Shown: positions 28,979-36,929 of the stretch, piece by piece
Position numbering within the stretch: position 1 is the stretch's first letter
Layout: each line of letters opens with the position of its first letter
NCBI RefSeq assembly: GCF_048263515.1
Contig: NZ_JBLXEC010000004.1
Coordinates: 1 to 64,000, forward strand
DNA: 64,000 nt
Origin: Marinovum sp048263515
Lineage (GTDB): Bacteria; Pseudomonadota; Alphaproteobacteria; Rhodobacterales; Rhodobacteraceae
Direction of reading: 5' to 3'
Position numbers and translations under genes: made by a program
The notes under the pieces: generated by a model
Told to the model about the DNA's origin: nothing
Database searches by the model: none
What the model saw: only the letters and a program-made list of their open reading frames with translations

Positions 28979-30994
28979 ATGACAGTCATGACACGCCTCG
29001 CCTCTCTTTCCCTGCTGCTGCTTGCCAGCGCCGCCGCCCCGGCCAAAGCCGAGATCCGCGCGCTGCTGGTGGGGGTTGCGGATTACGAACACCTCGACGC
29101 CGACCTGCGCGGCCCGGCCAATGACGTCGGCCTGATGGCGCGGGCCTTGATGGCGCGGGGGGCGCAGGCCTCTGACATCACGGTACTGGCCGATGCCTCG
29201 GCCAAGCTGCCCGAGGGCGTGGTGAACGCCGGCGTGGCGACGCGGCAGGCGATCCTCGACGGGCTGGCGGCACTGGCCGAGGCCTCGGATGCCGAGACGC
29301 AGGCGGTGTTCTACTTCTCCGGCCACGGCAGCCAGATGCCCGACCTGAACGGCGACGAACAGGGCGGCTACGACGAGATCTTCCTGCCCGCCGACGCCAA
29401 GGGCTGGAGCGGCGCCAAGGGCACGGTCGAGAACGCCATCGTCGACGACGAGATGACCGCGCCGCTGCAGGCGATCCTCGACACCGGCGCTTCCCTAGTT
29501 GCGATGCTCGACGCCTGCCATTCCGAGACCGGCTTCCGCGCTTTGCCCGACAGCGCCGCCGCCCCGGTGGCGCGCTACATCGCCCCGGCGCTGCTGGCCT
29601 TGCCCGAGGACCTGCCAGTCGTCGCCGCCACCCCGGCCGCGCCGCCACTTCAGGGCGACTTCGTCTTCCTCTACGCGGCACAGCAGGACCAGCGGGCGTT
29701 CGAATATCCGGTCGGCGATGCCGAGGATCCGGCCAATTGGTACGGTGATTTTACCCGCTCGGTCGCCATGGCGCTCGAAAGCGGCGCGGCGCTGACCTGG
29801 GCCGACCTTTTGCAACAGGCGATGGCCGAGATGAACGCCAATGCACCCGCCACCCAGACCCCCGACGCCGAGGGCCCGCTACTGGAAACCGCGGTACTGG
29901 GCCAGTCCGAACCGCTGCCGCCGGTGATCCGCACCGAGGCCGGCACCTTGCAGTCCGGTGCACTGCAGGGCGTGCGCCCGGGCGCGGTCTACGAGATCGC
30001 CGAGAGCCCCGGCGGCGCGGCGCTGGCCGAGGCCAGCGTGACCCATGTTGCCCCGACGAGCGCGCGGTTGCAGAGCCTCAGCGCCCTGCCAGCGAAGGGC
30101 TATGCCAGGCTCAAGACCCCGGGCCAGCCGCAGGTGGTGCGCCTTGCCGGGCCGGTTCTGGGGGACGGCGCAGACTATACGGCTCTGCAGGCCGAGATTG
30201 ATCGGCTCAAAGCCGCCAATGCGCCGGATGGCGTGATCTGGTCTGATGGGCCGGCCGATTACACGCTGGTCTTGCGCGATGGTGTTCTCGCGCTGGCGGG
30301 GCGCGACGGGCTGGTCGATGGTGCAGGCCCGGGCAGCACGCCGCGGGTGATGGCGCCCGGCGGGCTGCTCGACCTGCTCGACCGGGCGGTGCGGGTGTTC
30401 CAGGTGCGCTCGGCGACGCAGCAGGTCTCCTCCGGGCGGACCGGGCTGACGCTGGGTGGCTTCGGGCCGAAGTATGAGCTGAGCCATGTGCCGGTTACCG
30501 CGCAGGGTGATTGCGCTGCCGGCGAGGCACAGGACGAGCAACCGGTCAGCAAGACGGTGAGTGTCACCGACTGCGACCAGCTCTGGCTGACGATCTCCAA
30601 CCCCTCGCGCACGGCGCGGGATGTCACCGTGCTCTATATCGACGCCGACAACCGGATCACCGCGATCTGGCCCGAGGCCGGGCTGTCGAACCGCGTGGGG
30701 TTCAACGAAACCGTCGAGGCCGGGCTGCTGATCCGCAATCCCGCGCCGCAGCGCCACGGACTCGAGGAGATCCTCGTCCTGGCGGTCCCGGCCGAGGACA
30801 ATGCGCCGCGCACCGTGCTGACCGCGCTGGCCGATCCTGCCGCCAGCCGCGCCCTGCCTGCGGCGGCACCGGGGGCGGCGGCCTGGCTGATGCAGGCGAC
30901 GCTGCCCGATGCGCCCAGCCGAAACCTTTCGCTGCCAGGGGCCATGTCGGCGCTGGAAGTGACCCGATTTTCCATCAAGCTGACGCCGGAGTGA
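28979..30994 (+). CDS. Secreted caspase-like (C14) protease 2
   Basis: 671 residues from MTVMTRLASLSL, with a signal peptide ending at PAKAE. Caspase domain: RGPANDVGLMARAL, FYFSGHGSQ (His116), and AMLDACHSE (Cys180). Asp49, Ser114 and Asp178 are the residues that in metacaspases line a basic S1 pocket. The C-terminal part has a DUF4384-like beta domain (DVTVLYIDADNRITAIWPE) resembling caspase 1 of this cluster, so the two are paralogues, although the sequences have diverged. 54 bp after the patatin gene and 60 bp before the trypsin-fold gene, same strand. Confidence 0.85.
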   Translation: MTVMTRLASLSLLLLASAAAPAKAEIRALLVGVADYEHLDADLRGPANDVGLMARALMARGAQASDITVLADASAKLPEGVVNAGVATRQAILDGLAALAEASDAETQAVFYFSGHGSQMPDLNGDEQGGYDEIFLPADAKGWSGAKGTVENAIVDDEMTAPLQAILDTGASLVAMLDACHSETGFRALPDSAAAPVARYIAPALLALPEDLPVVAATPAAPPLQGDFVFLYAAQQDQRAFEYPVGDAEDPANWYGDFTRSVAMALESGAALTWADLLQQAMAEMNANAPATQTPDAEGPLLETAVLGQSEPLPPVIRTEAGTLQSGALQGVRPGAVYEIAESPGGAALAEASVTHVAPTSARLQSLSALPAKGYARLKTPGQPQVVRLAGPVLGDGADYTALQAEIDRLKAANAPDGVIWSDGPADYTLVLRDGVLALAGRDGLVDGAGPGSTPRVMAPGGLLDLLDRAVRVFQVRSATQQVSSGRTGLTLGGFGPKYELSHVPVTAQGDCAAGEAQDEQPVSKTVSVTDCDQLWLTISNPSRTARDVTVLYIDADNRITAIWPEAGLSNRVGFNETVEAGLLIRNPAPQRHGLEEILVLAVPAEDNAPRTVLTALADPAASRALPAAAPGAAAWLMQATLPDAPSRNLSLPGAMSALEVTRFSIKLTPE

Positions 30995-31054
30995 CCGGCC
31001 CGCCAGCGCTTTCCTTCACCTCAACGATTACTGTCAAATATAGGAATTACTGCC

Positions 31055-32128
31055 ATGACTGACAAAACACCCCTTCTTTCCGCGGCCCTCGCCGGCCTGA
31101 TCGCGCTGGGCGGTGCCGCCCTGGCGCAGGGCATGCCCGAAGGCGCAATGGCCGCCGACCCCAACAAGGCCAACCCGTTCAACTTTGCCCAGTCCGACGC
31201 CAAGGAGATAATGCTCAAGGAGCAGATGGCCGCGGCCGAGGCCTCTGGCGGCCGGGTGATCGGCGGCGAAGTGGCGGAGGATGGCGCATGGCCCTGGCAG
31301 GTGGCGCTGATGGTCGCCGGCCAGCCGACGATGCCGGATGCGCAGTTCTGCGGCGGCTCGATGGTGCTCGACACCTGGGTGCTGACGGCGGCGCATTGCA
31401 TCTACATGGACGACGGCAACGGCAATTTCTTCCAGCTGCAGCCGGGGCAGTTCGACATCCTCGTCGGCACCAACACCCTGGCCGACGGCCAGGGCGAGCG
31501 GGTGCCGGTGGCGGGCGTCTTCCGCCATCCCGAGTATGACACGCGGCTTTTCGACAACGACATCGCGCTGATCAAGCTCGCCCATGCGCCCAGCGTCGCC
31601 TATCAGACGATCAACGTGCCCGACACCGACTTTGGCGAACAGCTCGACCAGCAGGGCATTCCGACCATCGTCACCGGCTGGGGGCTGGTGAACGGCGCCA
31701 AGCGCACCGAGGCGATGATGCAGGCCGAGATCCAGGTGATTAGCCGCGACGCCTGCAACAATGCGATGATGGAGGCCCGTGCCGGCTTTGCCGCGCCGCG
31801 GGTGATGGAGGCCGCCGGCGCCTTCCAACTCGATCAGCAGCAGACCGAGGAGGTCTGGTCCGAGATGCTGGCCCGTGCGCCGCTGCCGCTCTCGCCCAAC
31901 ATGATCTGCTCCGGCACCTTCGAGGGTGGCAAGACCTCGTGCCAGGGTGACAGCGGCGGTCCGCTGGTGGTGCCGCTGAATGACGGCAGCTACATCCAGG
32001 CCGGCGTGGTGAGCTGGGGGCTGGTGGGCAACGGTTCGACCACCTGCGCCGAGGATGCCTATTTCTCGGTCTACACCAAGGCGTCGAAGTTCGTGCCCTG
32101 GCTGAACCAGACCGTCAGCACCAACTGA
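31055..32128 (+). CDS. Chymotrypsin-fold (S1A) serine protease zymogen
   Basis: 357 residues. Signal peptide ending at AALAQ, a propeptide of about 40 residues, then the activation junction GGR-VIGG (Arg67/Val68). The mature domain has His114 (LTAAHC), Asp169 (FDNDIALIKL) and Ser300 (GDSGGP), and paired cysteines consistent with disulfides. The residue at the chymotrypsin-189 position is Thr294 rather than Asp, and 226 is Ser, so specificity is probably not for Arg/Lys; the enzyme would not easily activate itself. Another protease that cuts after Arg is expected, and the two caspases of this cluster are candidates. Confidence 0.9.
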   Translation: MTDKTPLLSAALAGLIALGGAALAQGMPEGAMAADPNKANPFNFAQSDAKEIMLKEQMAAAEASGGRVIGGEVAEDGAWPWQVALMVAGQPTMPDAQFCGGSMVLDTWVLTAAHCIYMDDGNGNFFQLQPGQFDILVGTNTLADGQGERVPVAGVFRHPEYDTRLFDNDIALIKLAHAPSVAYQTINVPDTDFGEQLDQQGIPTIVTGWGLVNGAKRTEAMMQAEIQVISRDACNNAMMEARAGFAAPRVMEAAGAFQLDQQQTEEVWSEMLARAPLPLSPNMICSGTFEGGKTSCQGDSGGPLVVPLNDGSYIQAGVVSWGLVGNGSTTCAEDAYFSVYTKASKFVPWLNQTVSTN

Positions 32129-32133
32129 GGGCG

Positions 32134-34839
32134 ATGGCACGCCTGACCCAGACCCGCAGCCGGGCCGGCATTTCGCTGGCCCGGCTGTCTTGCGTGGCGG
32201 CGCTGCTGCTGACCACCAGCCTCTCGGCGCAAGAGGTCACCGGTCCGGCCGACAGCGCGCCGGCCCCCGGCCTGCCCACCGCCGAAGAGATCACCGCCGA
32301 GGTCGACGCCGGTCTGCGGCTCTTGCGTGACGGCGAGAGGGAGGCGGCGCTGGCCCGGCTCGAGGCGGTCAACGACATCACCTACGAAGAGGATTACCCC
32401 TCGGTTGTCGATCACTATCCTAACCTCGGGCTGTCCTATTACTACTACGAGACCGGCAACTGGCCCGAGGTGCTGCGGTTTTCCGCCTCGGTCGCCACCG
32501 GGCTGACCGCCGACGGCCTGCCCGATCACCCCCACCGCATCCAGGCCAGCATCCTGCAGGGCGCGGCGCTGGCCCGGATGTCGCGGCAGAGCGAGGCCGA
32601 GGTGCTGTTGCGCAATGGCGTGGCGGCGGCGCGGGGACGGGCCGATCTGGTGCAGGCCTACGGGCTCGCGCTCTACAACCTGTCGCTGCTGGTCACCGAT
32701 CTGGGCCGCGAGGACGCCGGCGAGATCACCGACGAATTCCTCGACAACTGGAGCAGCGACTGGCCGATCCCGCTCGAACTGTCGCTGATCATCAACTACC
32801 GTGACATCGACCGCGACTATACCGACGACGACGACCTCGCCCGCGCCATCCGCCGTGCCCGCAACCTCGTCGCCGCCGCCGAGAGCGCCGAGGACGTCCC
32901 GTTGCGCCGGGTCGCGGGCTTTCGCGGCTACCTGGGCGTGCTGCTGGCGCAGGACGGCGATTTCGACACCGCGCTCGACCTGCTGCAGAAGGAATACGAC
33001 TATTACCGCGAGGCGCAGATCACCGGCGGCGACCTGTCAAACTGCATCATCTACCTCGGGCTGGTCACCCGCTACGGTCGCTCCAGCGCCGAAGCCTACC
33101 AGTTCTTTGACGACGAGGTGCAGATCGCCCGGCAGAGCGGCACCCCGGCGCATGACATCGCGCGCTTCCTGCTGGAACAGGCCGCCGCCGCCGAGGCCAT
33201 GGGCGAGACCGACGAGAGCCAGCGGCTCTACCGCGCCGCCTATGCCGAGGTGCGTTCGGTCGACCGGGCGAACCACTGGGCGGCACAGAAGGCGCGGTCG
33301 AAGATCGACCTCGACCATCCCGGCATGGCGGAGTTTGCCTTTGCCTCCGAACTGGGGGCGGTCGATGCGGTGCAATTCGAACTGACAGCTGACGGCGCCG
33401 ACGTGCTGCGGCTGTTCTTCGAGGGCAATTACCTGCTGCTGGAACAGGTGCTCGCCCGCCACGCCGGGGCCGAGGGGCAGGGGGCGACGCTCTATCAGTT
33501 GAACAACGCGCTGTTTCTGGCACTGATGGGCCGGCATGACGCCGCCATTGCCGAACTGGCCACGGCCCGAGAGAGCACCCGGCGCAGCGGTGCCCTGCCA
33601 CCCGGCGCGCCGATCTTCGACATTGTCGAGGTGATCGCCCGGGTCTGGGGCTCGGGCCATGCGCCCGAGGCGGCGCAGGACGCGCTGGCGCGTCTGGGCG
33701 CGCGGATGGAACGGCTGCAGGTGGCAGAGCGCAGCATCTACCGCGCGCTGCTGGCCTTCTACCACTTTCGCCGCGACGACATTGCGCAGATGCGGAGGGT
33801 GCTGACCGCCTGGTTCGAGGAGCATGATCCTGCGCGGCCCAGCACGCTCTGGGACATCTATGCCGCCACGGTGGTGATGGAGATGTCCTTCGGCAAGATG
33901 GAGGCCGAACTGAACGAGGCGCTGATGCAGCAGACGCTGCTGGCGCTCGAGGCCTATCCGACGCTGACGCTGTCGCGCGATTACCTGCGGGTGGTCAAGG
34001 TGATGAACTCGCGCACGGGTGTGTTCAGCGACGAGGCGCTGGTCGAGCTGGGCACCGTGGTCAGCAGCGTCGGCGCCATGGTGCCCGAGGGCCATTCGCT
34101 GCATTACGCCACCCAGTTCGCGCTGGCCAATGCCCACGGCTGGCGCGGCAATACCGAGGAGTCGCTCTACTGGCTGCGGCAGGCAGTGGCGACGATGCGC
34201 GCCTCGCGCTTTCACCGGGTCGACGAGGTGGCCTTTCTGCTGTCGCGGCAATCGGGGCTCTTGCTGGCGCTGAACCGGGTGAACGAGGCGCATTCGCTGT
34301 CGCAAGAGGCGCTGCGGCTGATCGATCCGCTGACCGCGCGGCCCAACCTGATCGGCGAGATCTACCAGAGCACGGCTCTGGCGCTCTGGTGGCGCAGCGA
34401 CGATCCCGCCAAGGCGGTGGGCTTCATCGACGAGGTGCTGGGCGACCCGGCGATCCTGGCGCGGCTGGAGCCGCTCGACCGGGTGATCCTGTTGCGGCTG
34501 AAGGCCGATGCCCTTGCCAATTACGGCGAGCTGGACGAGGTGCTGGCGACGCTCGACGCCGCTGAGGCGCAGATCGGGCTGGACCCCGACATCGACTGGC
34601 GGCGCGAACGCTCGTTCAACCAGCAGACCCGGGCGATTGCCAATTACTGGAACGGTGCGCCGGGCGCGGGCTTTACTGCCATGGTCGAGAGCAATGACAT
34701 CTACACCGCCTGGCTGGACGCGATCCGTCTGGCCGAAGGGGCGCAGGGCGTCGATCCCGGCGCCTATCGCGACCGCGCGGTCTGGGAGGCGATGATGGGC
34801 TGGGATTACGCCGAGACGCTGGTGGCGGAACAGCCTTGA
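32134..34839 (+). CDS. Large secreted helical-repeat (TPR-like) protein
   Basis: 901 residues. Signal peptide ending near TSLSAQ. The rest is almost entirely helical, with TPR-like pairs such as GLRLLRDGEREAALARLEAV, then NLGLSYYYYETGNWPEVLRF and DSAKEAL-type patterns later (LGVLLAQDGDFDTALDLLQ). No catalytic motif. TPR arrays usually bind partner proteins. It starts 5 bp after the trypsin-fold gene and ends 3 bp from the convergent CHAT gene, a partner type that TPR arrays often accompany or are fused to. Confidence 0.75.
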   Translation: MARLTQTRSRAGISLARLSCVAALLLTTSLSAQEVTGPADSAPAPGLPTAEEITAEVDAGLRLLRDGEREAALARLEAVNDITYEEDYPSVVDHYPNLGLSYYYYETGNWPEVLRFSASVATGLTADGLPDHPHRIQASILQGAALARMSRQSEAEVLLRNGVAAARGRADLVQAYGLALYNLSLLVTDLGREDAGEITDEFLDNWSSDWPIPLELSLIINYRDIDRDYTDDDDLARAIRRARNLVAAAESAEDVPLRRVAGFRGYLGVLLAQDGDFDTALDLLQKEYDYYREAQITGGDLSNCIIYLGLVTRYGRSSAEAYQFFDDEVQIARQSGTPAHDIARFLLEQAAAAEAMGETDESQRLYRAAYAEVRSVDRANHWAAQKARSKIDLDHPGMAEFAFASELGAVDAVQFELTADGADVLRLFFEGNYLLLEQVLARHAGAEGQGATLYQLNNALFLALMGRHDAAIAELATARESTRRSGALPPGAPIFDIVEVIARVWGSGHAPEAAQDALARLGARMERLQVAERSIYRALLAFYHFRRDDIAQMRRVLTAWFEEHDPARPSTLWDIYAATVVMEMSFGKMEAELNEALMQQTLLALEAYPTLTLSRDYLRVVKVMNSRTGVFSDEALVELGTVVSSVGAMVPEGHSLHYATQFALANAHGWRGNTEESLYWLRQAVATMRASRFHRVDEVAFLLSRQSGLLLALNRVNEAHSLSQEALRLIDPLTARPNLIGEIYQSTALALWWRSDDPAKAVGFIDEVLGDPAILARLEPLDRVILLRLKADALANYGELDEVLATLDAAEAQIGLDPDIDWRRERSFNQQTRAIANYWNGAPGAGFTAMVESNDIYTAWLDAIRLAEGAQGVDPGAYRDRAVWEAMMGWDYAETLVAEQP

Positions 34840-34842
34840 GGA

Positions 34843-36507
34843 CTACCGGTCGCGCCCGCCTTCACCCACCACCACGAAAGGTGCCCAGATCCGCGGATGG
34901 GCAAAACGGTCCTCGCTGCTGTCGGCAAGGATGTCGAGCGCCGAGCGCTGCAGCGCCTCGGCCCGGGTCAGCGGCGTGTCGGCATACATCCGGTCGAGCA
35001 TGCCGGTGGTGAGCACCGAGGCGGCGTAATCGTCGACCGGCCAGTGCGACACCAGAATGGCGCGGGCGCCGGCATAGATGAAGGCGCGCGCAAGACCAGA
35101 CAGGCCCTCGGCCCCCGGCGTGCCGTCTGATCCGGCGGTGTCGCAGGCCGAGAGGATCACCAGATCGGCGGAGAGTTTGAGCTGCGCCGCCTCTGACGCG
35201 GTAAGCAGGGCGTCGTCCTCGGCCGTGGGCGCCTCTGGCGGAGTAAAGACCAGCGCCGGCTCGGCCAGGCCCGGCAGCCCGTCGGCCAGCAGGCCGTGGG
35301 TGGCAAAGGCCACCACGTCGGCGCGGCTGAGATCGAGGGTCTTGACCGCCTGTTCGGTGGCGGCGCTGGCGAGATGCAGGTTTTCCTGCGGCGCGCCCAT
35401 GGTGGCGGCCAGCCGCCGCAGCTCTCGTGCGGTGTTTGGCAGGGGGGCGAGATCGGCGACGCGGCGGACGTCTTCGTAGATGCCGCGGGTGACAATGCGG
35501 TCCTCCTCCGGCGCTTGCCCGCCGTCCTCGGCCGCCAACCGGTAGCCCAGCAGCGGATCGCCGAAGCCCACGAATGTCGGGCGCTGGGCGTCGCGCGGCG
35601 GCAGGGCGACCTGTCGAAGGGCGCGCAGGGCCGAGACATTGGGCAGGGTGGTCAGCGCATGCCGCTTGAGCAGCCAGGGCGTGTCGCGCAGCGCCTGCGG
35701 CGACGTGTCGGCGCCGTCCGGCGGGCGGGTGACCAGCACGGCGGGGGGCAGCGAGGTCAGCGGTCCGTCGAAGACCACCATCAGGTGGCGGGCGTCACCG
35801 ATCACCGGCTCCAGCGGGGCCAGCGTGTGTTGGTAGATCAGATGCGCGGCGGCGCGGTCGAAGCTTGGAACGCGCGCCGCGCGGACTTCCTTGTTGAGCG
35901 AGATGCCGGCGCGGGTGTCTTCCTCGGCCCGCAGCTGCGCGCGCAACCCCTGCACCAGGCCGCGCACCTCGTCGATCGGCACCTCGACGCGGGTCCAGGC
36001 GCTGGCCGTGGGCGAGATGCCCCAGGTGTAGAGATAGCTGTCGACGGTCAGCGTCATGACCAGCGCCTCGCCATCGCGCAAAAGCGCCTGCACCTCGGGG
36101 ATCGACAGCGGCGCCGGGTTGGTCAGTTCGCGGAACTCGGGGAAGTCGGCGGTCAGCCTGGCGTCGAGCGTGTCGAGGCGCAGGCGGTTTTCGGCGATCG
36201 CGCCCTGCAGGCGGGTGACCGACAGCTCGGCCTCGGCGCCGGGCTGGGCCGCGAATTGCGCCAGCTCGGCGCGCTGGGTCGCGATCATCCTGGAGATGTC
36301 CTGCTGTTCGCGCAGCAGCGCCTCGAGCCCGGCGGTGCCGGCGGCGATCCGGCCAGCGGCCTGGGCCAGCGCCTGACCCGCGGCCGAGGCCTGGGCGCGC
36401 TGGGCGGTGACAAAGACCCGGTCGCGAATCTCGGCCCGCGTCTGGGCATGAACGCCCGGCGTCAACACCGACCAGAGCATCATTGCGTAAAAAAATCGCC
36501 GGATCAT
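34843..36507 (-). CDS. Secreted CHAT-domain protease
   Basis: 554 residues from MIRRFFYAMMLWSV (GGAGG upstream). Signal peptide ending at VHAQ. Residues 30-125 look like a coiled coil. The C-terminal CHAT domain (caspase HetF associated with TPRs) has the catalytic His404 in FATHGLLAD and Cys455 in ILSACDTAG, and ends with the typical SHWPVDD. CHAT proteases are caspase/separase relatives usually joined to TPR arrays; here the array is a separate convergent gene. It is the only gene of the block at its right end on the minus strand. Confidence 0.87.
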   Translation of the reverse strand: MIRRFFYAMMLWSVLTPGVHAQTRAEIRDRVFVTAQRAQASAAGQALAQAAGRIAAGTAGLEALLREQQDISRMIATQRAELAQFAAQPGAEAELSVTRLQGAIAENRLRLDTLDARLTADFPEFRELTNPAPLSIPEVQALLRDGEALVMTLTVDSYLYTWGISPTASAWTRVEVPIDEVRGLVQGLRAQLRAEEDTRAGISLNKEVRAARVPSFDRAAAHLIYQHTLAPLEPVIGDARHLMVVFDGPLTSLPPAVLVTRPPDGADTSPQALRDTPWLLKRHALTTLPNVSALRALRQVALPPRDAQRPTFVGFGDPLLGYRLAAEDGGQAPEEDRIVTRGIYEDVRRVADLAPLPNTARELRRLAATMGAPQENLHLASAATEQAVKTLDLSRADVVAFATHGLLADGLPGLAEPALVFTPPEAPTAEDDALLTASEAAQLKLSADLVILSACDTAGSDGTPGAEGLSGLARAFIYAGARAILVSHWPVDDYAASVLTTGMLDRMYADTPLTRAEALQRSALDILADSSEDRFAHPRIWAPFVVVGEGGRDR

Positions 36508-36701
36508 GCAAAAACCTCCGTCCGCCGGGGACGCCCCCGACACGGGTATCAGTTTCCCATGGAATGCCGTGCAATCAAAGCCCGAGAAAGGTGACAAATC
36601 CAGTCGGTTAAGCGGCTAAGGGCTGAAAATCCCAAAGCATTCGCAATTCCCGGTGGGCATGTTACGCTGCCCCCAGCGAGAGGGAGGAGTCGGCGCGAAT
36701 C

Positions 36702-36729
36702 GCAAATGGTTTAGTGTTAAACTATTTGC
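36702..36729. promoter_or_regulatory. Long palindrome upstream of aceE
   Basis: GCAAATGGTTTA and TAAACTATTTGC form a 12-bp inverted repeat with one mismatch around GTGT, about 200 bp before aceE. It contains GTTTA-N4-TAAAC, found again at 36878-36891. The 422-bp gap 36508-36929 otherwise shows no gene. An operator for the pyruvate dehydrogenase operon is likely; I cannot name the regulator. Confidence 0.55.
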
Positions 36730-36877
36730 TATGCGCTGAGTGCATGAAGGTTATGCGCCTAGGTCACTACGGCGCGCCACCCTCTTGTGTTAGAGCCTCC
36801 CCCAATTGCGAGTAAGCCTGTTCGCAGGCCCTCAGCATCATAACCGCCCCCGTTGCGGACCGGTGTTGCAGGAAGTA

Positions 36878-36891
36878 GTTTAAGGCTAAAC
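36878..36891. promoter_or_regulatory. Second GTTTA-N4-TAAAC palindrome near aceE
   Basis: GTTTA-AGGC-TAAAC, with the same arms and spacer length as the inner core of the 36702-36729 palindrome, centred 45 bp before the aceE ATG. Two matching sites 169 bp apart suggest cooperative binding or looping. Confidence 0.5.
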
Positions 36892-36929
36892 ATTAGCGCG
36901 AGACTTCGCGCCAAGAGGGAAGAGGATAT

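Noticed and set aside
32134..36507. Craspase-like (TPR-CHAT) CRISPR effector
   Set aside because: No Cas7-11-type protein or CRISPR array is present, and both proteins carry signal peptides, so they act outside the cytoplasm.
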